64,000 bases of DNA. Origin: Clostridia bacterium (GTDB taxonomy: Bacteria; Bacillota; Clostridia; Oscillospirales; CAG-272). The notes under the pieces were generated by a model. That model made no database searches and was not told where the DNA came from. It saw only the letters and a program-made list of their open reading frames with translations. The stretch is from contig JAGASS010000016.1 in assembly GCA_017621655.1 (NCBI GenBank), positions 62,001-126,000 of the forward strand, read 5' to 3'. Positions 1 through 8,061 of the stretch are shown one piece after another. The translations under genes were made by a program, and so were the position numbers. The first letter of the stretch is position 1, and the number at the start of each line of letters is the position of its first letter.

Positions 1-11
1 CAACTAATATT

Positions 12-38
12 AAACGGGGTGCATTGCACCCCGTTTTC
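12..38 (+). terminator. Rho-independent terminator of the gene upstream of the window
   Basis: A 12-base stem (AAACGGGGTGCA with TGCACCCCGTTT) around a one-base centre ends in a short T run. It lies just before the ribosome site of the first gene and probably ends a transcript entering from the left. Confidence 0.75.
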
Positions 39-55
39 TCATAAGGAGAACTGTT

Positions 56-766
56 ATGTTACTGTTTTACGTTAGACACGGAGATCCGATATACAATCCC
101 GACAGCTTGACGGAGCTGGGTGAAAAGCAGGCGGAAGCGCTTGTAAGCAGAATGAAGGTTTGTAATCCCGAGAAGATATACGCTTCAAGCTCAAATCGCG
201 CGATAATGACCGCGACGCCGACCGCAAAGGCGCTCGGTAAGGAGATAGAAATACTTGATTGGTGTAACGAAAGCTATTCGGGCAAGGCACTTTTCTATAC
301 GGGAAGCGACGGAAGCCGCGACTGGATCTTCCGTCACCGAGAATCGCGTCCCGTTCTCGTTTCCGATGAGGTGCGCAAGCTCGATTATGAATGGTACAAG
401 CATCCGTTTTTCGATAAGATGCCGTGGTTATGCGACGAGATGGCGAGAATCAGACGTGAGACCGACGCGTTTATGCTCTCGCTCGGCTACCGTCACGAGG
501 GTAACGGATATATCGCTGAACGTCCGAATGACGATAGAGTCGCACTGTTTGCACACCAGGGCTTCGGTCTTGAATTTCTCAGTACACTACTTGATATACC
601 GTATTCGCAGTTCGCAACGCGCTTCGATATGGGACATTCGGGAATGACTGTAATTGAGTTTGCAGGTGACGGATTCGTCGTTCCGAAGGTGCTTCAGCTC
701 TCTAACGACTCGCATCTTTTTGCTTCGAATATCGAAACGAAATACAATAACGAAATACTCTTTTGA
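56..766 (+). CDS. Histidine phosphatase superfamily protein (phosphoglycerate mutase-like)
   Basis: This is a 236-residue protein of the histidine phosphatase superfamily, which transfers phosphate through a histidine intermediate. The RHG signature sits at residues 7-9 (YVRHGDP). The domain pattern follows: a LTELGEKQAEAL helix, an ASSSNRAIMTA segment that carries the second arginine, and a second conserved histidine in LFAHQGFG. The ATG is preceded by AAGGAG at a good distance. The gene stands alone between an upstream terminator and a bidirectional terminator shared with mscL. The superfamily is broad (phosphoglycerate mutase, cobalamin phosphatase, small-molecule phosphatases), so the substrate cannot be assigned. 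Confidence 0.85.
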   Translation: MLLFYVRHGDPIYNPDSLTELGEKQAEALVSRMKVCNPEKIYASSSNRAIMTATPTAKALGKEIEILDWCNESYSGKALFYTGSDGSRDWIFRHRESRPVLVSDEVRKLDYEWYKHPFFDKMPWLCDEMARIRRETDAFMLSLGYRHEGNGYIAERPNDDRVALFAHQGFGLEFLSTLLDIPYSQFATRFDMGHSGMTVIEFAGDGFVVPKVLQLSNDSHLFASNIETKYNNEILF

Positions 767-787
767 TGTGTTTTCTAATCAAACCAA

Positions 788-824
788 AATACCCCCGACA
801 GATCTCAGATCGGTCGGGGGTATT
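788..824. terminator. Bidirectional terminator between converging genes
   Basis: A 12-base stem (AATACCCCCGAC with GTCGGGGGTATT) lies between the stop codons of the plus-strand phosphatase and the minus-strand mscL. It can serve both strands, although its T tracts are short. Confidence 0.75.
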
Positions 825-843
825 ATAGTTCTTATAAGGATTA

Positions 844-1464
844 TTATTTATTTTGCAGAACATCAAGGATTTTCTTCAGAAGATCCTCGGTAGTTGGATT
901 AAGCTCGCGTTCAATACGCGCCTTTTCTTCTGCTTCAAGCTTTGCCGCCTCAGCCGCTTTGGCTTCTTTCTCCTCGAAATATTTTAGTGCTCTTTTTCTG
1001 TCTCGCGGTTTGATTCCGTTTTCGCGGAGCTCTTTTCTTTCTTTGCGGTTAAAGGTGTTTTTTGCAATGACTTCAGCAAACTCCTTTTGCTCCTCGCGGA
1101 ATTTGTTGATAAGCTTGACAATAGTAAAAAGAACGATCGCAATCAAAAAGAAGCTGAGTATGGCGTTAATCAACGCGCCCCAATCAATGTAAATAGACTG
1201 CGCAAGGTCAATCTCCTGACCGATTATTATTCCCTCGTCATTGACAACGTCTATGTATGCCTTTTTCAAAAAGGTATACAATTCGGTGAGCGACTCCGCA
1301 TCAAATATTACAGCTAAAAGATAATTTACGATCGGCTTCAACACATTATTTGAAAGAGCAGTGACTATAGCGGAAAAAGCACTACCGACAATAACACCGA
1401 CAGCCATGTCAACAACGTTTCCGCGGCTGATAAATTTCTTGAATTCTCCAAAGTAACGATTCAT
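844..1464 (-). CDS. mscL: Large-conductance mechanosensitive channel MscL
   Basis: MscL forms a homopentameric membrane pore that opens on membrane tension and releases solutes on osmotic downshock. The N-terminus has the hallmark amphipathic helix and first membrane helix (FKKFISRGNVVDMAVGVIVG), followed by an extracellular loop and a second membrane helix (LINAILSFFLIAIVLFTIV). I place the start at 1464 (MNRYFGEF), because AAGAGG lies just upstream and the longer reading frame would begin inside the -35 box at 1525-1530. The protein is then 206 residues, longer than the usual 130-150. The extra length is partly a longer periplasmic loop and mostly a charged, Glu/Lys-rich C-terminal helix. 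It is monocistronic. Confidence 0.93.
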   Translation of the reverse strand: MNRYFGEFKKFISRGNVVDMAVGVIVGSAFSAIVTALSNNVLKPIVNYLLAVIFDAESLTELYTFLKKAYIDVVNDEGIIIGQEIDLAQSIYIDWGALINAILSFFLIAIVLFTIVKLINKFREEQKEFAEVIAKNTFNRKERKELRENGIKPRDRKRALKYFEEKEAKAAEAAKLEAEEKARIERELNPTTEDLLKKILDVLQNK

Positions 1465-1501
1465 GAGTAAAACCTCTTGATCATATTTAACATACAGATT
1501 A

Positions 1502-1530
1502 ATTATAAATTTGTATGCGAATTTTGTCAA
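1502..1530 (-). promoter_or_regulatory. Sigma-A promoter for mscL
   Basis: On the minus strand, TTGACA (1525-1530) and TATAAT (1502-1507) are separated by exactly 17 bases, a perfect consensus. It supports the start codon chosen for mscL. Confidence 0.85.
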
Positions 1531-1665
1531 TAGTAATAATGAGGATGTATCAAATACAGAAGAAATGATCTAATCAAATATTGACGTTTTTATCGGCAAA
1601 ATGGTAATTATAAATTTCAAAATATACATAAAATAGCGTTCTAAAAATAGTAAAGGAGTCAAATA

Positions 1666-1737
1666 TTGTCAAAAATGCACAAAAAACGCTTTATTATTTT
1701 TATGTTCTCACATCACTTTTTTCTTTGCACCTATTGA
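1666..1737 (+). CDS. Possible small ORF, 23 codons
   Basis: A strong AAAGGAG (1652-1658) lies 7 bases before a TTG codon that opens a 23-codon frame. The product would be basic at the N-terminus and hydrophobic after it (SKMHKKRFIIFMF then SHHFFLCTY). Its TGA overlaps the -35 box of the next gene. The only candidate promoter is weak (TTGACG at 1581-1586, then TAATTA at 1605-1610). I have no homology for it, and it could be chance in AT-rich DNA. Confidence 0.25.
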   Translation: MSKMHKKRFIIFMFSHHFFLCTY

Positions 1738-1762
1738 AAATTACCAAAAAGTGTTATATAAT
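1734..1762 (+). promoter_or_regulatory. Sigma-A promoter for the EF-G-like gene
   Basis: TTGAAA (1734-1739) and TATAAT (1757-1762) have a 17-base spacer. The leader that follows is about 55 bases and ends in AAGGAG before the ATG. Confidence 0.8.
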
Positions 1763-1825
1763 TAAAAAGGTGATGTTTTTTAGAACGAAGAGCATCATGT
1801 ATTTTACACAAGGAGAATTAAACCT

Positions 1826-3883
1826 ATGAACAAGTTCACAACAGCACAAATTCGCAATGTCTGCCTTCTCGGTCACGGCGGTTCCGGAAAGACCTCCCTC
1901 GCCGAGGCAATGCTTTATCTTTCAAAGGCGACCGACCGTCTCGGAAAGACCCCTGACGGAAATACTGTCTGTGACTTTGATTCCGAAGAGATCAAGAGAG
2001 GCTTTTCCATACAGACGGCAGTTGCCCCTGTAATTTGGAAGGACGTTAAGATAAATCTTCTCGATACCCCCGGATACCTCGATTTTGTCGGCGAAGTCAA
2101 GCAGGCAGTAAGAGTTGCCGACGCAGCTCTTATCGTAGTCGACGGTAAGGCAGGAGTCGAGGTCGGTGCCGAGCTCGCATGGGAATATGCGACCGAGGCA
2201 GGACTTCCCAAATCCGTATTCGTAAATAAGTTCGACGATCCCGAGTGCCGTTTCCGCAAGGTCTTCGATCAGCTTCGCGAGCACTTTGGCAAGCGTATAT
2301 GTCCTCTCTTTATTCCGATGGTTGAAAACGGTGCCGTTACGGGATTCCTTAACCTTATTGATCTTAAGACCCGTGTATTCAGCAAAGACGGCTCTTACAC
2401 TGAAGGTGTGATCCCGGATGAATTCAAGAATGACGTAGACACGTATAGAGATATGCTTCTTGAGGCAATTGCCGAAACGAGCGACGAGCTTATGGAGAAG
2501 TATTTCGCGGGCGAAGAGATTACTCGTGAGGAAGCAGTCGAAGCCATCCATCAGGGAATCATTAACGGCTCGATTTGTCCCGTTATCTGCGGCTCTGCTG
2601 GAAAGATGTGGGGCGTTGCGACCCTTCTTGATACTATCAACGAATCCTATCCCCGTCATACAGCTAAGAAGGTCGAGACCGATAACGAGGGTAACGACGT
2701 TGCAATCGATAAGGAAGGTAGTGAGCCGGCAATATTCGTATTCAAGACAGTAGCCGATTCCTTCGGTAAGCAGACGTTCTTCAAGGTAATGTCGGGTAAC
2801 CTCGATAATACTATGTCGCTTAAGAACCTCCGTACAGGTGCTGTCGAAAAGTTCGGTCACATCTACGAGGTAAGAGGAAAGAAGACGACGGAAGTCGAGG
2901 CGCTGTCTTGCGGTGACATCGGTATGATCCAGAAGCTTAACGATACCGCGACAAACGATACGCTTACCAATATGGATATGAAGCCCTATATGCCGATAAC
3001 CTTCCCGAAGGCGTATATGACAATGGCTATCGCGCCTAAGAGCAAGGGCGATGAGGATAAGATCGCAACGGGTATTGCGCGTCTTCGTGACGAGGATAAG
3101 ACGATCTTCTTCGAGAACAACGCTGAAACGAAGCAGCTTCTCATCTCGGGTCTCGGTGATATTCACCTTGACATCATCGTGAATAAGCTCAAGGACAGAA
3201 ACAAGGTCGACGTTGAGCTTAGCAAGCCGAAGCTTGCATACAGAGAGACCATAAAGAAGCGCATTCAGGCAGAAGGTAAGCATAAGAAGCAGTCGGGCGG
3301 ACACGGTCAGTACGGTCACGTACGTATAACCTTCTCGCCGAGCGAAGAGGAAGGACTTACATTTACCGAAAGCGTTGTCGGCGGAGCAGTTCCGAAGAAC
3401 TACTTCCCGGCAGTCGAAAAGGGACTTACCGAAGCTATGCAGAAGGGCGTTCTTTCGGGCTACCCGATGGTAGGACTTGCGGCTGACCTTTATGACGGCT
3501 CTTACCACGACGTTGACTCGTCGGAAATGGCGTTCAAGCTTGCGGCTAACCTTGCGTATAAGGAGCTTATAAACGCTAACCCCGTGCTTCTCGAGCCGGT
3601 CGGAACTCTTAAGATCACAGTTCCCGAAGCTCTCGTCGGTGACGTTATAGGCGATCTTAACAAGCGCCGCGGACGCGTCCTCGGTATGGACCATATCGCA
3701 GGCAAGAAGGGCTATTCGCTTGTAGAAGCTGAAGCTCCTCAGGCAGAAATGACCGATTACCCGATCGTTCTCCGCGCTATGTCGCAGGGCAAGGGCGGAT
3801 TCACCTATAAGTTCGTTCGCTACGAGGAGGTCCCAGGCAATATCGCTCAGAAGATCATCGCAGAGGCAAAAACCGAAGAATAA
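1826..3883 (+). CDS. Elongation factor G-like GTPase (EF-G2 type)
   Basis: This 685-residue translational GTPase has the full EF-G architecture: GTPase domain, domain II, and domains III-V. The G1 loop at residues 16-23 reads GHGGSGKT instead of the AHIDAGKT of canonical EF-G. G3 is DTPGY (80-84) and G4 is NKFD (134-137) instead of NKMD. Domain IV carries HKKQSGGHGQYGHV. These variants are typical of the EF-G-like/EF-G2 paralogue family, some members of which do not support normal translocation. It has its own consensus promoter and terminator and no rpsL, rpsG or tuf neighbours, unlike fusA, which fits a paralogue. I infer a ribosome-associated role; the exact function is unknown. Confidence 0.88.
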   Translation: MNKFTTAQIRNVCLLGHGGSGKTSLAEAMLYLSKATDRLGKTPDGNTVCDFDSEEIKRGFSIQTAVAPVIWKDVKINLLDTPGYLDFVGEVKQAVRVADAALIVVDGKAGVEVGAELAWEYATEAGLPKSVFVNKFDDPECRFRKVFDQLREHFGKRICPLFIPMVENGAVTGFLNLIDLKTRVFSKDGSYTEGVIPDEFKNDVDTYRDMLLEAIAETSDELMEKYFAGEEITREEAVEAIHQGIINGSICPVICGSAGKMWGVATLLDTINESYPRHTAKKVETDNEGNDVAIDKEGSEPAIFVFKTVADSFGKQTFFKVMSGNLDNTMSLKNLRTGAVEKFGHIYEVRGKKTTEVEALSCGDIGMIQKLNDTATNDTLTNMDMKPYMPITFPKAYMTMAIAPKSKGDEDKIATGIARLRDEDKTIFFENNAETKQLLISGLGDIHLDIIVNKLKDRNKVDVELSKPKLAYRETIKKRIQAEGKHKKQSGGHGQYGHVRITFSPSEEEGLTFTESVVGGAVPKNYFPAVEKGLTEAMQKGVLSGYPMVGLAADLYDGSYHDVDSSEMAFKLAANLAYKELINANPVLLEPVGTLKITVPEALVGDVIGDLNKRRGRVLGMDHIAGKKGYSLVEAEAPQAEMTDYPIVLRAMSQGKGGFTYKFVRYEEVPGNIAQKIIAEAKTEE

Positions 3884-3889
3884 ATAATT

Positions 3890-3918
3890 AAGCGGACCGT
3901 ATTTTACGGTCCGCTTTT
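3890..3918 (+). terminator. Rho-independent terminator after the EF-G-like gene
   Basis: A 12-base stem (AAGCGGACCGTA with TACGGTCCGCTT) is followed by a short T run, immediately after the stop codon. Confidence 0.85.
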
Positions 3919-3957
3919 CCTATAAAAAAATATGTCAAAAAAATACTTAAAAATCCA

Positions 3958-3986
3958 TTGACATCAATTTGAATGTGTAGTATAAT
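3958..3986 (+). promoter_or_regulatory. Perfect consensus sigma-A promoter for the ABC exporter operon
   Basis: TTGACA (3958-3963), a 17-base spacer and TATAAT (3981-3986). Transcription would begin near 3993, which rules out the upstream in-frame ATGs at 3973 and 3985 as starts of the next gene. Confidence 0.88.
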
Positions 3987-4032
3987 GCTTGAACTAATTA
4001 AAGGAGAGCGCCAAAATAGGCGGCAAAATGCG

Positions 4033-6303
4033 ATGGATAGCTTGCTAATTAATCAAAAACTCACAGAAGCTCAGATCCAAACCATTCGTTCCTTGGGAAG
4101 CGAAGAAAAGCCGATTCGTTTTGCTGTTGTCGGTGAGATTTCAAACGAGGCAAAGTACAGCACTTGTGTGCTTCTTGCAACAGATTCCGAGATCTTTACC
4201 TACGATTTCGGTAAAAGCGAAGAGTCGCGCCGTTACGCCTTTTCCGACGTTGAAAGCATATACTGTAAACGCATGTACGGAAACGGAATGATGCGAGTAA
4301 AGACCTTTGACGGTGAAACTCACGACCTCTTCCGCTTTACCTTTACCGTAACGGCTCTATGCGACGCCGCGGCAAAGTACGTCACCGATATTCGCGACGG
4401 TGAAAGCACCGATGAAGCGCTTTCCGTCATGCAGGCGGTATACGAGAAGCTTCTTTCGGTTTGCCCAAAGTGCGGAAGAACTCTTTCTGCCCCCGGAGTA
4501 CCGTGTATACACTGCATGGACAAGGGCAGAGTCTTCAAAAAGCTTTGGAAATATCTCCGCCCTGAGATCGTTATACTTACGATCTCTGTCGTGATCTCGG
4601 TAATTACGACCGCGCTCGCGCTTGTACCGCCGTTGCTCACAAAAACGCTTGTAGACGATATTATTCCGGACAGAAACCGTCAGATGCTGACAGTTGTCGT
4701 AATATCCCTCGTCTGCGTTCATATAGTCCATTATCTCTTCACCGGTATAAGAGGATATATGCTTCGAGTCTCGGGAAATAAGATAATAGCGCGTCTGCGT
4801 TGTGAGGTCTACGAAAAAGCTCAGTATCTTCCGATGCGCTTTTATGATAAGACCTCAACGGGTGCAGTTATTAACCGTATAAGCGGTGACACGGCAACCA
4901 TACAGGCATTTATGCTCCGAATAACGCAGGAAGTTGTCGTGCAGTTCTTTACGCTTATCGGTATAGTCATCGTAATGCTGTGTATAAACTGGAAGCTGAC
5001 GCTATATTCTCTTACTCCCGTTCCTCTTGTCGTTATCGGTGCAAGAATATTCAGAAAAAAGATCGCACCCTTTTACCGCAGAATTTGGAGACGCTCGTCC
5101 GGAGTAACGTCAGTTTTAACCGATAGCATTCCCGGTATCAGAGTAATAAAGTCATATACAAACGAAAAGCGCTCTACAGAGCGTTTCACAAACGCAGTCG
5201 AGGAATGGCGCACAATAGATACGAAGGCAGGAAAAATACTCAACGCATATCCTGCAATAGTAAACTGCCTTATAAGCTGTGGCGGCGTCGTGATCTGGGC
5301 GCTCGGCGGAAACCTTGTCATTAACGGAATATCGACGGGTAACGGCGGATCAATATCGGTCGGTCTTCTCGTTTCGTTCATTTCTTACGCAAGTATGTTC
5401 TACGGCCCCGTAAACTTCTTTGCAAATCTTTCCGATTCGATGCAAAACGCGATGGCATCCCTTGAAAGGATCATGGACATTCTTGACGCCGAGCCGGAGC
5501 ATGATTTCGGAAAGGGAATGACAGACGTTGACCTCGGCGGAAGGATCGAGTTTAAGAACGTAAACTTCTCCTTTGACCGAACGAAAAAGACGCTTAAAAA
5601 CATAAATCTTGTAATCGAGCCGGGTGATATAGTCGGAATCGTCGGAACGACCGGCTCGGGTAAATCGACGCTTATAAATCTGCTTCTCCGCTACTACGAT
5701 CACTACGAAGGTCAGATTATGATCGACGGAGTTGATATAAGAGACATTGATATGCACTATTACCGTTCAAGCATCGGCTACGTTCAGCAGGAGCCGCAGA
5801 TGTTCCACGATACTATTTACAATAACATCGCATACGGTGACAGTAAATTCTCGGCAGACGAGATAATCAACGCGGCGGATATCGCAAACGCGCATGAATT
5901 TATAGTTCGTCAACCCGACGGTTACGATTCGGTGCTCGGCGAGCGCGGCGTAGGACTATCGGGCGGCGAAAAGCAGAGAATCTCTATCGCAAGAGCGATG
6001 CTCCGTAATCCGAAGATCCTCGTTTTTGACGAGGCAACTGCATCGGTAGACTCGGAAACTGAGCATCTTATTCAAGAAGCAATTGAGCAGCTTATCAGCG
6101 GCAGGACGACGCTTATGATAGCTCACCGTCTGTCAACGCTTTCAAAAGCAAACAAGATCGTAGTCGTGGATAACGGCGAGATAATCGAATGCGGTACTCC
6201 CGAGGAGCTTATGGCTATGGAGGGCAAGTATTTCCGCCTCGTACAGATACAGTCGATGTCGGACAAGCTCGCTGAAAGCCGTAAGGCAGAGAACTTCGCA
6301 TAA
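4033..6303 (+). CDS. ABC exporter half-transporter with N-terminal soluble domain and zinc ribbon
   Basis: This is a 756-residue fused permease/ATPase of the type IV (MsbA-like) exporter fold, expected to work as a dimer in the membrane. Residues 1-140 form a soluble domain with a beta-rich, PH-like look. A zinc ribbon follows (Cys144, 147, 158, 161: CPKCGR and CIHC), then a six-helix transmembrane domain (about 170-480), then the ATPase with Walker A GTTGSGKST, signature LSGGEKQR, Walker B ILVFDEATASVD and the H-loop AHRLST. All catalytic motifs are intact. I start it at 4033 because the promoter's -10 box lies inside the longer frame; AGGCGG at 4018-4023 is a fair ribosome site. The downstream DUF1854 gene is its likely partner. 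The substrate is unknown. Confidence 0.85.
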   Translation: MDSLLINQKLTEAQIQTIRSLGSEEKPIRFAVVGEISNEAKYSTCVLLATDSEIFTYDFGKSEESRRYAFSDVESIYCKRMYGNGMMRVKTFDGETHDLFRFTFTVTALCDAAAKYVTDIRDGESTDEALSVMQAVYEKLLSVCPKCGRTLSAPGVPCIHCMDKGRVFKKLWKYLRPEIVILTISVVISVITTALALVPPLLTKTLVDDIIPDRNRQMLTVVVISLVCVHIVHYLFTGIRGYMLRVSGNKIIARLRCEVYEKAQYLPMRFYDKTSTGAVINRISGDTATIQAFMLRITQEVVVQFFTLIGIVIVMLCINWKLTLYSLTPVPLVVIGARIFRKKIAPFYRRIWRRSSGVTSVLTDSIPGIRVIKSYTNEKRSTERFTNAVEEWRTIDTKAGKILNAYPAIVNCLISCGGVVIWALGGNLVINGISTGNGGSISVGLLVSFISYASMFYGPVNFFANLSDSMQNAMASLERIMDILDAEPEHDFGKGMTDVDLGGRIEFKNVNFSFDRTKKTLKNINLVIEPGDIVGIVGTTGSGKSTLINLLLRYYDHYEGQIMIDGVDIRDIDMHYYRSSIGYVQQEPQMFHDTIYNNIAYGDSKFSADEIINAADIANAHEFIVRQPDGYDSVLGERGVGLSGGEKQRISIARAMLRNPKILVFDEATASVDSETEHLIQEAIEQLISGRTTLMIAHRLSTLSKANKIVVVDNGEIIECGTPEELMAMEGKYFRLVQIQSMSDKLAESRKAENFA

Positions 6304-6315
6304 GGAGGGAAGTAT

Positions 6316-6807
6316 ATGGCACGCTATTATATTGATAAATATACAGGTCGCCTTGAGCGTACCGATCTGTATCTTGTCCGCCTTATCAAGAAGGACGGAA
6401 GCGTTATCGAGGACCTTGAACCGAGAAAGCTGTTTCCATTTTCAAACAGTGAAATGTATATAACTCTCCTTGACAAAAACGAAAAGGAAGTCGGCTTTGT
6501 CCGTAAGCTCGATGAGATAGACGAAGAGTCGCGCAAGGTGCTTGAAGAGTGCTTCAAGGAATACTATATGATCCCGAAAATATCACGTTTGCTTGAATGC
6601 GAGGATAAATTCGGAATGCTTAAATGGACGGTCGATACCGATAGAGGCGTAATAACCTTTCAAATTCGCAACCGCCACAGCGATATTAAAAAGCTCTACG
6701 GTACAAACCGTGTGATCGTCAGAGATTCAAACGATAACCGTTATGAGATCCCCGACGTTACAGCTCTTGATTCACGCAGTAATCACCTACTGTATTCGTA
6801 TCTGTAA
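6316..6807 (+). CDS. DUF1854 family protein, ABC exporter partner
   Basis: This 163-residue soluble protein matches the DUF1854 family, recognisable from the N-terminal RLERTDLYLVRL, the central GMLKWTVDTDRGVITFQIRN and the terminal VRDSNDNRYEIPDV. It begins 12 bases after the exporter gene, behind AAGGAGGG, so the two are cotranscribed. DUF1854 genes elsewhere sit next to ABC exporters of this kind, and in some proteobacteria the pair is annotated as cyanophycin-associated. No cyanophycin synthetase or cyanophycinase gene is present here. A role as accessory subunit or regulator of the exporter is inferred from context. No biochemical function is known to me. Confidence 0.82.
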   Translation: MARYYIDKYTGRLERTDLYLVRLIKKDGSVIEDLEPRKLFPFSNSEMYITLLDKNEKEVGFVRKLDEIDEESRKVLEECFKEYYMIPKISRLLECEDKFGMLKWTVDTDRGVITFQIRNRHSDIKKLYGTNRVIVRDSNDNRYEIPDVTALDSRSNHLLYSYL

Positions 6808-6810
6808 AAC

Positions 6811-6843
6811 AAAAGCTCTGTTGCAAATTGCAACAGAGCTTTT
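6811..6843. terminator. Bidirectional terminator
   Basis: A 15-base perfect stem (AAAAGCTCTGTTGCA with TGCAACAGAGCTTTT) with a three-base loop lies between two converging genes. It has A and T tracts on both sides, so it works on both strands. Confidence 0.92.
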
Positions 6844-6844
6844 A

Positions 6845-7972
6845 TCATTTAATGTTGATCTCAACGCCGTTTACTTCAACGATTCCGTCAGCACGGATCA
6901 TAATAAACTTCTGTCCGTCGATAACTCGTGTTTCAACGAGATCGGACATGTCGGAAGACAGCTTGATCGAAACCTCGGGAGTCTTGACCTCAAACTGCTT
7001 GACGTTAAGCAGGTTTTCGGGAGAAACAGTCGCCTTTTCGCCGAAGCTTTGGTCAAACTGTGTCTCAAACTCGGTGACCTTCTCTTCGTTTATACCGCAG
7101 TTTTTGAGAATGTCGCTGACAGTCGATTTTGAAACGGTAAGCGGCTCGGGATCCTTCAGTGCCTTATGTTCTTCTATAAGCTGACCGAGGTGATCCTGAA
7201 CGTCCTTGACGACGTCGATACTGCATTCCTCAGCGATCGTATCGCGGAAAATGTTAGTGAAAACCTGCTTCTGAATTGCGACAGCCATGGGAGCTTCGCG
7301 GCGGAAGAGAGCTTCAATAAGCTCCGCCTTATTGTCTTTTTTGTCGCGGTTGTAGAAAAGCGCGTTGTAGATATTCGTCTTTCTGCCGTCGAAGGCAGGG
7401 AAGAGGAAGCCCGCATCGGGCGCACCTATTACCCAATCGGGAAGATTGTTTTTTATCGCATTTTCGGTGAGCTTGTAGCCGAGAGTTGATTTCGTCATAT
7501 TGAGAGGGCAGATAGCGCAGACTATGTAGGAGTAAACTTCGCCGCTGTCCTCTTTTTTGTTGCCGTCTGAGCCATAGCTCGGCACGTCGTAGGCGTCGGA
7601 GCCGAGAATTATAAGATAATTGCCTTCCGACTTATACGAAATTCTGACCGACTCTATAAGCTCGTCAAGCGCCTTGTCATCAGCAAGTGACGATGCTTTA
7701 AGAGCAGACAGCATCTTGTGCTCGGAGCTGTCGAGAACCTGCTGATTTGTAAAGGCAATATCGATAAGATTCTTGTTAAGCGAGCCGGAAAGCACCTTTT
7801 TGAGGGTCTTGAGAATCGCTTCCGCTTCTTCCTCACTGATAATGTTGAGCGACTGATCAAATCGGGAAATGATTTCCTTTTTTTCATTTATAAGCGCGCC
7901 GCGAATGCGAGAAATGTTCGTTCTTTCGACCTTGAAGCGGCGTTTGATTTCTGATAATTCTTTTGTGTTCAT
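6845..7972 (-). CDS. DUF4317 family protein
   Basis: This 375-residue soluble protein matches DUF4317, a family found mainly in Clostridia. The diagnostic N-terminus is MNTKELSEIKRRFKVERTNI followed by RIRGALINEKKEIISRFDQS. There is no signal peptide or membrane segment, and no catalytic motif I recognise. I chose the start at 7972 because AAAGGA lies 8-9 bases upstream and the family begins with MN.KE; an ATG 18 bases earlier is possible. The gene is monocistronic as far as can be seen, ends at a strong bidirectional terminator, and has no clear promoter in the 89-base gap before it, so read-through from the LURP-one-like gene is possible. Function unknown. Confidence 0.85.
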   Translation of the reverse strand: MNTKELSEIKRRFKVERTNISRIRGALINEKKEIISRFDQSLNIISEEEAEAILKTLKKVLSGSLNKNLIDIAFTNQQVLDSSEHKMLSALKASSLADDKALDELIESVRISYKSEGNYLIILGSDAYDVPSYGSDGNKKEDSGEVYSYIVCAICPLNMTKSTLGYKLTENAIKNNLPDWVIGAPDAGFLFPAFDGRKTNIYNALFYNRDKKDNKAELIEALFRREAPMAVAIQKQVFTNIFRDTIAEECSIDVVKDVQDHLGQLIEEHKALKDPEPLTVSKSTVSDILKNCGINEEKVTEFETQFDQSFGEKATVSPENLLNVKQFEVKTPEVSIKLSSDMSDLVETRVIDGQKFIMIRADGIVEVNGVEINIK

Positions 7973-8061
7973 TTGATAATTCCTTTCCATACCCCGTGCG
8001 TTCTGACCTCATTTTGAAGATCTGATGAGCGCAGTACAATTTATTGAAGATAAGCTTTCTC

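Larger units (their letters stand above)
1465..1825. other. AT-rich divergent intergenic region between mscL and the EF-G-like gene
   Basis: This 361-base gap holds the mscL promoter on the minus strand, the promoter of the EF-G-like gene on the plus strand, and a possible 23-codon reading frame at 1666-1737. I see no tRNA, riboswitch or repeat in it. Confidence 0.7.

Noticed and set aside
1922..3694. 590-codon open frame antisense to the EF-G-like gene
   Set aside because: It mirrors the codon bias of the sense gene, has no ribosome site or recognisable motif, and lies wholly inside a clear GTPase gene.
4028..4048. Six-codon frame overlapping the ABC exporter start
   Set aside because: Its nearest strong ribosome site is over 20 bases upstream; I mention it only in the finding on the exporter start.
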